From NCBI GenBank assembly GCA_963575645.1, contig OY754469.1, positions 20,850,001 to 20,914,000 on the forward strand: DNA of 64,000 nt, written 5' to 3'. Source of the stretch: Xanthostigma xanthostigma (lineage: Eukaryota; Arthropoda; Insecta; Raphidioptera; Raphidiidae). The translations under genes and the position numbers were made by a program. The notes under the pieces are model-generated. The model had not been told where the DNA came from. It did no database searches and saw only the letters and a list, made by a program, of their open reading frames with translations. This document shows positions 31,866-43,384 of this stretch, one piece after another (position 1 is the stretch's first letter; each line of letters opens with the position of its first letter).

Positions 31866-34099
31866 AAAACTGTAATATTCTGCTCATAATTTAATGTTTT
31901 CCACCTGTTAAATTCGATAATAAAGTCAATCCTAGCATTTTCAGGAATGCTTTACCACCCTTATTGGAAGATAATTTTGTTGTGGTTCCTGCACAAAGAT
32001 TTGTAAAATCAATTTGTACCAGCAGCTAGATAGGGAAATAATGATTGACCAACTAGATCTTTGGTTAAAAATACAAGATCAACAATATCTCTAAAATAGA
32101 TAATTTTATTTTGGTTTGCTTTGATTTAAACCATAAGTGGGTAAAATATCAAACTACGTTTTTAAGCCCTGTAACATATATTATGCTAACATCATGAAGC
32201 AAATATAATCAGCCAGAGAGTAGCGGAAAATTTGTTTGTTACATTTTGTATAGATGACTAGTTTATTTTGTAGCTTAGTCTAACACCCACTGCTATTGAA
32301 ACACTAGTATTTAACGGTTTTCGTGCGCGTTGCGGTTGGTACACGTTGCAGAACTGACTGATATAAATTTCAATTTCACGAATATTCCCGGCAGTAAACG
32401 TTGTGGAGGCCGAGCATTTTCTTTTTTACTAGATCTCGTGGGATTGTCAAACTCTCCTGCTATGCGGTTAGTTATTATGTACAGCGTTAAAATATTATCA
32501 GGTGTCTTGAAACAGTTTTCAATTTCACAAAAAAACAAGCTTTTATTTAAATGTACTCAAATGAAAAAAATACTGTTTAAAATAAATTCATAACCATAAA
32601 AGCGTGGGTCGTAACTGTGACATACTATCATAAAGTTTACGACAGACAATGTACAAAAAAAGTAGGCGCGCATTAGAAGTTATTTGGCGTAATTGAAAAC
32701 TAATTTCTAATTTGCATACAAATAATTTTTATTCGTATTGAAATAAAACATCACCTGACATCTGTCATGTTCACTATTTTAGATTTTTTATTGTTATGCC
32801 ATCAGTAAATTTTGGCAGAAAATATTTTTCTTGCAGCTAGAAGGTCTCCAGATGCTGTTCAGTCATTTTCAGCCATTTCGTAGAGGACATTTGAACTTTG
32901 CCGTTTTTTAAGCGCCTCAGCGGCGTACCGTAATGCGCTAGACCCCCACTTTACCAAGCGGATTTGTAGAGGGGGGCTCAGGCTACACGGAAGAGAGCGT
33001 TTCTGCTACCAAATGTTCCTTGATCATTTCTGTCGCGATCACTCTTAATTATAAGGCGCATGGTTTAACGAGCAACTTCATGCTGTTAATTTTCATGTTA
33101 CGTTGGCACCTTCATTCTTTTAAATTTGCGCACGTATTGTAAAAATTCACTCTCATCATTTTTTCATAACGCGGCAAAAAGTAGAGACACGTTCTCCCAC
33201 CACCAACACCAGAACTTCCACCGTTTATTTTTTCCATTTTTTAAAGTTCTATTTAAATATCAGTAGAGCCAAAATATCAAAATATGGCATTTTTTTTTGA
33301 AACTATATACAACTGCCCAATTTTAAGTCATTTGGACAAGTTAAAGTGTATCAAAACGACGTTAGAAAATTTGACATATGCAAATTTACAGAAAAGTGAA
33401 ACTAAATAAAAGTTTATAATGAACACTAATGAGATGAGAAAACTACATTTTAAAATATACGAAATAGCTGTAAAACGAACGTTGTTAAAAACGTGGACAA
33501 TTTTAAAGATTTATTACGGTATAATTTTATTTTATCTTAAAGACACTTAATTTTAAATGAAATTAGCTTCTCGGAAAAGAAAAAATATCTGTTCATTATA
33601 CTGATATATATGTAGCCGCATAGAGAATATAAACGAAAGCAAGGGTAATTTGAGAAACTAACGGAATAAAAATGACATATTAAATAAACACGTTGTCCCC
33701 ACAGCGCCATTTCCATATTATGTGCAAACCAAGGCGAGCTAAGGGCAACAAAAACAATTATCTTGATGAAAACAATGTGTTTTCAAGCGTTTTGTAGTTC
33801 CTTAACTTCCCGCAATCAAGCGTGAAATTAAGATGTGGGTATTTTTTTACAAAGTAATTCGTAGGTCATTGACAAGGGAAAAACTAATTTGTTTTGTATG
33901 TATTTGTATAATACATAGAAAGTATTATGTGTCGTACAATAAGATAGGTATACTTCATAATAATAGTTAATACTTTATTTAAAAAGAAATTGATAGTTTT
34001 TGGATATTTTTATACTCATTTTTCTCTTTTTTTAAGCCACGATAACTTAATTTTTAGAGTTTTGAAATTGGCCGAAACTTTGACAAATTTTATTTTAAA
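31866..34099. other. Non-coding stretch
   Basis: 32310-32480 has a GC-richer repeat-like block (CCCGGCAGTAAACGTTGTGG). About 33040-33180 resembles part of the repeat at 54290-54420 (AAAAATTCACTCTCATCATT). No gene found. Confidence 0.4.
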
Positions 34100-34512
34100 C
34101 TAGTGACCCGGTCCGGTTTCGACCAAATTTGTAGATTACCTATTAAACATAGACATATTATGCTACATCGGACTTTTTTTAGAGTAGTAGCGAACTCCGT
34201 AGCCAAACGATCAGTTATGAATAAAACGCTCATTATTTAATGTCATGAATATATAAAAATACTGAGAGGTGCTGGGAGGCTGAAGATTTGGGATTGAATT
34301 TTTTGTGTGAGAAAATAAAAAAAAAAACTTTGGTCGACAAATAAAAAAAAAGTCTGTATCTCCACATCAGCGCTATCTACCGGGTTCAACTGTAGCCTCG
34401 AAACAATCAGGTGACCCCATAAGTACAAACAAAATTTCATCAAAATCGGTAAAACCGTTTAGGAGGAGAAGAATTACGAACACGCGGACACCGGAATTTT
34501 ATATGTAAAGGT
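34100..34512 (-). repeat. Helitron-like repeat family H, copy 2
   Basis: Starts CTAGTGACCCGGTCCGG on the plus strand, which is the CTAG end reversed, and ends GACACCGGAATTTTATATGT. Confidence 0.6.
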
Positions 34513-34784
34513 TTTGTGTGTGTTTAAATTCTTGTTTTTTTTTTAAAATGTATAGATGAATTATTACTTAATTCAGACATTTATTACACTAACGAACATT
34601 AATTTTAATTACATTTTTTAAAGAATTACTAAATATCCAATATGACAGATTTATAAATTTGCGATTATTAAAATAAATTGGAGAAATCAAAGTTCTGATG
34701 AATAAATTCCAGTTGCCGTTGTTCATATAAACTATCCCTATTCCCTATCAGAGAATTCAATTTATTATTATAATATCATAATAT

Positions 34785-35198
34785 ATATTATAAAACAAAG
34801 TCCCCTAGCCACGTCTGTCTGTCTGTTTGTCTGAACGCGATAAACTCAAAAACTACCGAACTGATTTTCATAATAGAAAGAGTGATAAACGAAGAATGTT
34901 TTTGTATATAATTTGTAAATATTTTGTACAAAATGCGATGTTATCTAAAAAAAACTGTATGCGTAACACGTAGCATTAAGTAGGAGGGCGCAGGTTTCTG
35001 CAACTGGTTGCGCTCAAATGGCGCGTCACTGCAGCGCACCAAGCGGCAACTAGCGACATGAGCTACCGGGTACTGCCACCGGTCAGCTCAAAGCTATTAG
35101 TTCAGACATATCGGCGCTGAAATGAAATACATTTTGCAGAATTTTTCGACAACACAAAATATATCTATCGCACCCGGATTAAACCGGACCGGGCTGCT
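34785..35198 (+). repeat. Helitron-like repeat family H, copy 3
   Basis: TATTATAAAACAAAGTCCCC, CTGTCTGTCTGTTTGTCTG, AACGCGATAAACTC, then CGCACCCGGATTAAACCGG and the end GGGCTGCTAG. Confidence 0.65.
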
Positions 35199-36650
35199 AG
35201 TTAAAAATAATAATAAACACAAATATCAATTGGTTCTATGTTTAGATTATCCTGGTGGTTGGTGATCCTAAAATAAATTTTAAAAAATCTTTTCACACGA
35301 ATTGTAAACGATAATATTTTGTATGAAATTGTGTTTATTAACTTATTTTCTTAATGTTTTAAATGACTGAAAACCGCTACAAATACTATAATTAAATAAA
35401 TATATTTTTTGTTGTTTGGAATTAATATATCAAGTTGTTTCTACACAGTTTTTCATTAAAAAAGAAAAAGAAAGGTACCGAGAAGAAAACTGTTTCAACT
35501 TTTTTTAATTACAGTTGACATCTGAGAAGTTTTTCACTGTTTGTCCGATATATAGTACGTTCACACAATTTTAAATATTCGATTTTAAATATTGCAGGAA
35601 CAATTTTTGTATTACTTATTTTTTTCAAAATTGCGTTTGAAGTTATTACAATGAATTACAAAACCAAAGAAAAAAACAATACATATTTATTTGTTGAAAG
35701 TTTTGACACAATTAATGGTGCCTTCTTCTGAACCTTTTAAAATTAGCAAATAGTTATTTTTACACACTGGCTAAACTGTTAAATTATATAGGTATTAATT
35801 TTTCATTTTCAATAAAAATAATTGTTAAAATCTATGTGGTACATAACCACAATTTTGGCAGCCATGATCTTAATAAGAGTATATAAAATTGTTTAGATAA
35901 CGGTAAATGAATATGTCTGAACGTTGATCAATAAAGAATTGTACAAATAAATATTGGTCATTGAGTGCCATTTCTCCTAAATTAATAGTTTTTATTTATC
36001 ATAATAATTCCATTTTGAGCACTGTAAACTGGGCTTGGCCTCAACCATAACTTAAACAGTATTTGGAAGAATCAAGCACGATTCAGGGTATAATGTTATT
36101 TTCGCGTAAAGATAAGGCAAATAAATTTTCTTTACGTAGTCCGCCTATAAATCTTTGTCTCATAAAATATTCACCAAAAGAAAACTGCCATTGATGATTG
36201 AAATATAATATCTAGAACTTTATGTATGAATTTTATATAGCCCTCAGACTTAAAATGTTTCTTTCAGATTTAAGATGGTTGTATGTCGCATAGAGCTAAG
36301 CTCGACTCGCTGAGTAATAAACTATTTGAAATACAATCAATCATCAGGCTATATCTAGAGCAAACAAATAGGTCCATGCTAATGACCTCAATTGCCGAGC
36401 GTTTATTATCTACAATCTCTCCCTTTAATGTCTGTTTCTAAATACAATTATAACTAGGGTACGGTAAGTAACGTTTACCTTCTCATAATTTCTAATCCTC
36501 AAAAAAACCTTTACAATGTAAACTTAAAGTTCGTGACTGCAAACTGAATAACAAAAATAGCTGATATCAAGTTGTCAAGACAAATCGAGAATAAGAAAAA
36601 ATTAATAGAACGAACCCATCGATCAGCATCGAGGTAATATGCGCATCTTT
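35199..36650. other. Non-coding AT-rich stretch
   Basis: No supported feature. Confidence 0.4.
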
Positions 36651-37516
36651 ATCCCCCGACAAAATATCATTTTGACTAGAGATGTGATAAACGGGTCTTT
36701 TTAGTGATCTGCATCTTTGCATCTGGATCCCGTATGTGAGCCGGCTTCCTGAACCGGTTCAAAAAGAGCCGAGTTCTGAATATGTTATTCGAGTCAACTG
36801 AGCCACTGAGCTAGTTGAGTCAATCATAATTATCACGTAATATTATGCCAGTGACTGACTCACATATTATAGGCGGGGTTTTACAGGTTGCTACTTGCTA
36901 TGTTACAGAAAGCATACCTATTACAATATGCAATACAATACCTTAAATAGTTGTGACTTAAGTAAAACACTGTAATAACAGTCTGTATCGCCTGTGTGTA
37001 GTGTACTGTGTACCATAGTCAGACATATGATGCATGAGTGATGCATGAGTCATTTGAGCTGACAGATATTAAATTGCTTCTCTGTGTTAAGTGTTTCACT
37101 GAGTTATGCGGATCCGTTGAGCCGTCGGCTCTGGGCTCATAAAAAAGTGAGCCGGCTCTCACGGATCTTCTGTCGGAGCCGGCTCTTTGAACCGGTTCAG
37201 ATCTGAGTTACCCAACCCTACTTTTGACTAAATGTCCTACGGGTAAAATATCCTCCGACATAAAAACAATTATGGAGTCGTGTCGATGCGATGGCGTCTT
37301 TTTGCGCACTGAAAAGGGAAGGCGTTTTGGGGTAGTTCTTTAAAAAACAACTACGGGGTCGTGTCGATGCGATGGCGTTCTGTTTGCGCAGTGAAAGTGG
37401 GATGGCGTTTTGGGGGAGTTCTTTAAAAAAACAATTACGGGGTCGTGTATACAAAGTGATATAGTAATACAGTAATTCTATACCAGTTTTGCTGATAGGA
37501 TATTTTGTCGGGGGAT
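36651..37516. mobile_element. Outer inverted-repeat element hosting a hAT insertion
   Basis: ATCCCCCGACAAAATATC at 36651-36668 and its exact complement at 37499-37516. Without the inserted 544 bp the element would be about 310 bp. Its right half has tandem units of 81-84 bp (GGGTCGTGTCGATGCGATGG at about 37276, 37355, partly 37440). Confidence 0.75.
36677..37220. mobile_element. Non-autonomous hAT element
   Basis: 544 bp with ends TAGAGATGTGATAA and (complement of right) TAGGGTTGGGTAAC. The flanking 8-mers are ATTTTGAC and CTTTTGAC, a hAT-type 8-bp target duplication with one difference. The interior carries many CCGGTTC and GAGCCGGCTC words in both orientations. No transposase frame. Confidence 0.8.
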
Positions 37517-39118
37517 GAAAACGTGCGGAATCCGATATCACAATATAATACATTATGTATAAAATAATGATTTCATTTTTCGTTGTCGATGAGTTCATTC
37601 TGTAATTTTATTCTTACTGCACTCTCGATTTGTCTTGAAAATTTGATATCAGTTAATTTTGTCAAAATTAGCTATTTTTGTACCGGTTACGAGCAAAAAA
37701 TAACATATAAATCTCGTGCGTAAGGACAATATCACTCGTGTAACTACGAATGTAATAAATCCTCTTAAATAACTAGATTTACTATTTTCAATGCAACGTG
37801 CAAATGTGTTTTCGCAAAATTGTTTGTCTGTCAGGATATTTTCGTGTTATTGGCTGAGTACAAACCTAAATTTAGTAGAATGTTTCACATCTGAGGAAGA
37901 ACGGTATAGGTATTGTTTTTAGGGAAAATCAGCAATAAATGCAAACCAAGAAGTTAGCTTCATAAAAATACGGTTCGGATAATTAATATTCACGCAAGAT
38001 AAGTTTTATTTAGAAAATTAACAGCGACATGTCTCGATAAATATCGTATTTTCGAATTGTAGGTTCTCAATACAAATATTGTATCACTATATAGTATATA
38101 CGCACTTCAAGCCAGGATTTACGGCAATCTCAGTTATCGCTTACGTCATTGGCGCAATGTTATAATAAAATTGGGATTGATGTGATTACACGTAACCGCA
38201 GAGCTCAATCACAGCATAAAAATGATAACATATCGCAAATATGAATGTATGTTACCTAAATACCTAGTTAATTAAGCTTACCAGCTGGTGGTTTCAAAAA
38301 TATTCGATTGAAAAATAGAATCAGTTATAAAACCAACTTAATTGAAAAAAAATATGTATTTATATAAAACATTATTCGTTTTCTTCGATAGTCCACCAAC
38401 GCCTTTTCAATTGATTTACATATTTATTTATTTTATACTGAAGCTTTCTCTGGTTCCAGATGTGTCATCTCTGTCTTTCCTTTCATTAATATTGCTTATC
38501 TATACAGAGGTTTCTGTGGTTGACTGAAATTATTATAATTATATTATGTAAACAATTACAATTATCTTTTATAATTTCTAAGATATGTTCCCAAATAATT
38601 AAGCTTTGCCAATTTTGACAAATTGTATTTTCAATGTTCCAATAAACGTATGTCTCGCTTTCATTACCTTAAGAGTAAGCACTGATAGAGAAAAACAATT
38701 TCCGTTTCCGTTTTAAAGAGCGCTGACACACTAAAGTAATTTTATATTGTACCTACATCAACACACAGAGACACTTTTAATTAAATTAAAATCCAATTAA
38801 AATTGAATCTTATATTTTGACGTTAGTAGAAATTGTTTTATGACGCGAATAAATACGTCCATCTATCACAAATATTATCTATTTTTGTTGGTATAGGTAT
38901 AGTGTGTACAAATTTTGCATAATATGATCTAGCTGTCTCTAAAAGTGTTCTATTAGTCCGAGAGCTGACGATGAATTTAGAGTAGATATTTTAGGCAAGT
39001 TGTAATAATAAAAAAAAAAACAGTATTTTACCAATGAGTGAATCTGGAATCGCGAGTCTAGCAGAGCGTTTGCGATTATTTCGCTTCTGCGCAGCATAGG
39101 ACATTTGCAAAAATCGAT
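37517..39118. other. Non-coding stretch
   Basis: No supported feature. Short frames lack any recognisable domain. Confidence 0.4.
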
Positions 39119-39441
39119 CAAAAAAATATGCTTTAGGCAACTTGAAATTTTTTAAATCTTTTATTTTAGTATTTTAGCATTTATATAATCTCTGTCTATT
39201 TTGTCAGTTTTAAAGTATGACCTGACCTCCCTACCCCGAATATTTTTATTTAATATTCTTAAAAAATATAAACGTTTCGATAAACTTTCTCTCTCGTATC
39301 TATTGCTATATGCATAAGACTTTTTTTATCGAGATGTTTATTAAAATCGACAAAATAACCTGGTATTTTTATTTCTGGATTATATAAATGCTAAAATAAA
39401 AGGTTAAAAAAATTTCAAGTTGTCTAAAACATATTTTTTTG
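39119..39441. mobile_element. Foldback element
   Basis: Outer arms of about 70 bp: AAAAAAATATGCTTTAGGCA on the left, complementary TTGTCTAAAACATATTTTTT on the right, with CTTGAAATTTTTT and AGCATTTATATAAT shared. Confidence 0.8.
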
Positions 39442-40451
39442 GTTTATTTTTTTGCAAACGTATGAACAAAGATTTTAGAATTATAAGAATAAGTTTGAAG
39501 TTTTGAAAGTAAATTCAAAATAATTTACAATTCAAATAAACAACATCCACATAAAGAGTGTATAGCAACAAAGAGTAATGCAAAGCTTGAGAATAGTCGA
39601 GCATATAGCATGATATTTTTAGTTATAAAATGCTTTCATAAATTCATTTAGTATTTATGCTTCGTTCAAAGTTATTAATAAAAGTTACATTTTTTCTATA
39701 ATATTTTTGTTCACTAAATTGTGAAGATACAGCAAACAACACTTGCATCCTTTTTAAAAGATGGCGGTCACATAGTGGCACCTCCTGCTCTCAAAAACTC
39801 AGTTTTAAACTTACTACCGATCCTGTACGCATAAAAAAATCGTTTATTATTATTGAATGACGAAATGACTACAGAAAAAGTGTCACTGAACATTTTAGTT
39901 CATGATTAAAAAATAATAATTTAATTGAAAATAAGAATTGATACTAGGCCTAAATAACCTTAGCTATTGATGGAGTAATGTGGCAACAATGTTCTACAAT
40001 ACGATAAAGAATATATGCGTGAATATATAGGAATGCCATGTTTTGATAGAAACTAACTTTCATTTTTATGTATTTTTATCAGCGAAATTTAAAAAAAACC
40101 TCTGTCGTTAGTTTCAATTCTCGATTTGAAAAGAATAACTCAAAGGATGTTGAAAGTAATAAATCTTCGAAACAAAACGCTACAAACTTATTGACGTATT
40201 ATTTTGTTTTCGCCTAGAAAAGCAAATAAAAAAAAGTAACACAAAGTTCAAAGTACGAGAAATGGTCTACAGGCGCAGGAGCTATAAACATCTTAGTTAT
40301 TGGCCTCTGTATGTTCGCGCTGGGTTTAAATTGTTAATTGAAGTTCTTTAAACGACGCGACGTTCAAACATTTGTTCTGTCAGCCATGTGCCACAGAAAA
40401 AAGAAATACTTTGGAGACAACTGATTTAAAAATTTATACTAGTTCTCTTAA
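39442..40451. other. Non-coding stretch
   Basis: Nothing recognised. Confidence 0.4.
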
Positions 40452-40678
40452 GCCTTGGTTTACGGTACCGTATTAGAGCGGCCATAATATTACGATGAAT
40501 ATCGTAACAAAACACGTGTGTCTAGAAGAAAATGGATGTCATTTTCTTGGTAGCGGCGGCATCACCGTAACGCAAAAAAGCGGCATCCATTTAATTCTGC
40601 GCACGTGCTTCTGTTATGTAATTCATCATCATATTACAACCGCTATTTTACGGTACCACTACGTTAGGAAACCAAGGC
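40452..40678. mobile_element. MITE family D, copy 2
   Basis: Ends GCCTTGGTTT and AAACCAAGGC. CGGTACC occurs in both arms. Homologous to 18624-18836. The open frame inside is not a gene. Confidence 0.8.
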
Positions 40679-40801
40679 GTTTGTATTTTTATGAGGGAAT
40701 AAAGAAAAAAAAGTAAATGCTATTCGCAATACTTGAACCCGAAATTTCGAGGATCACCTCACCTGGCGGAAACTTTAGAATAGTTTTCTCTGGGAGTTGA
40801 G

Positions 40802-41230
40802 TTAAGAGTATTCGTCCCTACAAATACCCCCTGCACCCTTCATCTCAAATCTTTTCCCCTCGCCTAAAAACGGTTCGAGCTCTCCCGACGCTATTTTTAA
40901 AGCTAGAGGGTTCTGGTAAACGCCAAATGAAAGGCAAAGAATCAGACTACAGATCCTTCAGGCGAATTTTTTGAAAAAAAAATTCCTGAAAAAACTTACA
41001 ACCTTTTGAAAAAAATTATAAATTACGTAATATTTCACACGTAGGCGAAACTGTTCTTCAAAAAAATCGCCTGAAGGATCTGTAGTCTGATTCTTTGTCT
41101 TTCATTTGGCGTTTACCAGAACCCTCTAGCTTTAAAAATAGCGTCGGGAGAGCGCGAACCGTTTTTAGGCAAGGGGAAAAGATTTGAGATGAAGGGTGCA
41201 GGGGGTGTTTGCAGGGACGAATACTCTTAA
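40802..41230. mobile_element. Foldback element with about 175-bp arms and TTAA ends
   Basis: The left arm begins TTAAGAGTATTCGTCCCTAC and the right arm ends with the complement GGGACGAATACTCTTAA. About six differences over 175 bp. The GC-rich interior of the arms (CCCCTGCACCCTTCATCTC) contrasts with the AT-rich 60-bp loop. Confidence 0.92.
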
Positions 41231-41264
41231 AATATAGTCTACGGTTCGCTTATTCGCTTATTCT

Positions 41265-41663
41265 ATAGATAGCTTAAACAATTTTGGCCGCACTAATCTC
41301 CGAAACCACTGAACCGATTTTAATGAAATTTTGTAAATGTGTCTTGCTTGGTGCAACTTACGCTATAGGATAGTTTTTATTAAATATTGTGCACAAAATT
41401 ACGGTGTTTTATTAAAAAAAAGTTTTAGAAACATGTAACGACATCTGATAGAATTTACTCATAGCTATTAGTTCAGAAGCAAACAAAAAAAGACTGTTTT
41501 GGTACCAAGTAACGACATCTGATAGAATTCGCCCAAAGTTATTAGTTCAGAAGCAAATCTGGTAGAATTTGCTCAAAGCTATTTGTTAACGCCGGACCGC
41601 AATCGATATACATTTTGCAGAATTATATCTTTCGCACCCGGGTGAATCGGGACGAACCGCTAG
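41265..41663 (+). repeat. Helitron-like repeat family H, copy 4
   Basis: CTATAGATAGCTTAAAC at the left, 'cactaatctccgaaaccac', 'atctttcgcacccgggtg', and end GAACCGCTAG, followed by T. Confidence 0.7.
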
Positions 41664-42039
41664 TATATTTATAATTCACAATATCATATAAGCGGCACAG
41701 TTTTAAGCGTGGGGTGGGTAATGTTTACACTGTTTCATTGTTTAATTGAACCGTACTGTAACAATGAATTACTCTCTACTATTTTAGAAGCGTAGTAAGA
41801 ACTCAAAACCAGTGTAAGTTACTAATTTATCTTATCTCCATGAAAAAAAAATTGCTACGTAGGGTGACATGTTAAGTATTTATAAAGCAGCCAACAGCTT
41901 CAGCATAAAAAATAGTGTTTTTATAAATAAATTACCATATTTTAATTTTTACAAAGGTGATAATAATTATTACGGACATTTTAATTTCTATTGGGCTCCA
42001 ACAGTCGTTATATAAATATTTTTTTTTCGCTTCACTCAC

Positions 42040-42733
42040 TTGGGGCACTCAAGGCACAAACTAGCGTGTTTGCAGTGGTTCACTGCAAATAAATTGACTC
42101 AAAATGTTAACAAAACTCAGAATTTGAAATTATTTGTGGAAAACAACAATGTTGACGATATAAATTTACTAGGCATCTTAATAGACCCCACCTTATCTTG
42201 GAAAAATCATGTAGACAATTTAGTACGCACATTTCATAAAACTCTATATCTTCTTAAAAACCTAAAAAACAAGGTAAACCAATCTGTCTTAAAAATAGCT
42301 TACTTCTCCTTATTCAATTCTAAGATGACATATGGAATCGAATTGTGGGGCAATTCTTGTGCAGCTCATAGAGTTTTTTTAACACAAAAAAAAGTCAAAC
42401 GAGTACTTTCAAATGCTGAGTATAATGAACCGTGCAAACCTCTTTTCAAACGGCTTATGATCCTTACCTTCTATGATCAGTAGGTACATTTACCATTGCT
42501 TAGTTTACATAAAAAAAAAAAATATAAATCAGTTTCATACAATCTACAGTTAATTCGCATGATACTCGGAAAAAATCTCACCTGTGTTTGCCTTTAAATA
42601 AATTCACAAGTACGAGGTATGGCCCCAATTACCTGGGTCTATAATTTTATAATAAATTGTCCCCGGAGACAAAAGCGCTACCTACTCGGAATTTCAAAAA
42701 ACACATTAAAGCGTATCTTGTAAAACATTGTTT
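42040..42733 (+). pseudogene. LINE ORF2 C-terminal remnant, part 1
   Basis: The frame 42040-42483 reads QWFTANKLTQNVNKTQNL, then LGILIDPTLSWKNHVDNL and KIAYFSLFNSKMTYGIELWG, the region after the catalytic core of reverse transcriptases of Jockey/CR1-like non-LTR elements. A frameshift follows near 42484; another frame resumes the expected end (LPTRNFKKHIKAYLVKHC) up to 42733, where the LTR element is inserted. Endonuclease and the RT catalytic core are missing. Confidence 0.85.
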
Positions 42734-43299
42734 TGAGACGATTAGCTTTGGACTGTTTCGGATAAGCTCACGTAATCGTCTCGTAATATAATTTAAACTA
42801 TTGATGTTAAGTATTGGGACAATTAAATAAACAAATTTTAATTATATTAATAAACAATTTAAAATATTTGTATGGAATTTTTCTTACAAAATTGTAGTGA
42901 ACAAGATTTTTTTGGAATGCACACACAGATAATTTCTGATATTTTAATGTGATTGAAATTGTTAACGCAAAAAATAATCAATCAAACGACACATGCAAAA
43001 AAAGAAATTTGGATCGGTCTCACCAAGTACTCCAGATTCTTACTGATGTGGTTTAAAGGAATTATTTACGCACTTTTACACAACTTATTTTTAAAACATT
43101 CACATTCAACTTTCTAAACACTACTGCCTTTCAGCCAAAAAACATTTTTTTTCCTTTATTTCACGGCGCCGTTCAACATGCAGAAACCAAAAACGACACG
43201 CGCCGTGACAAAACAAATAAACAAGTACAGTATATACCCTATTCTAATTATTATCTCTAAACTATGCACAATATAATCTAAAAGTTTTGAATCGTTACA
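42734..43299 (-). repeat. 3' LTR of element 3
   Basis: On the minus strand it starts TGTAACGATTC and ends TCGTCTCA. Contains AATAAA (43155-43160, minus strand) beside a possible stem TCACGGCGC/GCGCCGTGA. Confidence 0.97.
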
Positions 43300-43313
43300 T
43301 GGCCCCCCCAGCG
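43300..43313 (-). other. Polypurine tract of element 3
   Basis: The minus strand reads CGCTGGGGGGGCCA directly before the 3' LTR. Confidence 0.8.
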
Positions 43314-43384
43314 GTTCATACGAACAATTTTAGAATAAAGAAATGCATGGATGATGAACCGCTTAAACAAATAAGAATTATGTA

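Noticed and set aside
32311..32593. Overlapping frames on both strands near 32.4 kb
   Set aside because: Neither has a domain or splice context; the GC-richer block reads like an interspersed repeat.
37218..37598. 126-codon minus-strand frame
   Set aside because: It is made of translated 81-84-bp tandem units of a mobile element.
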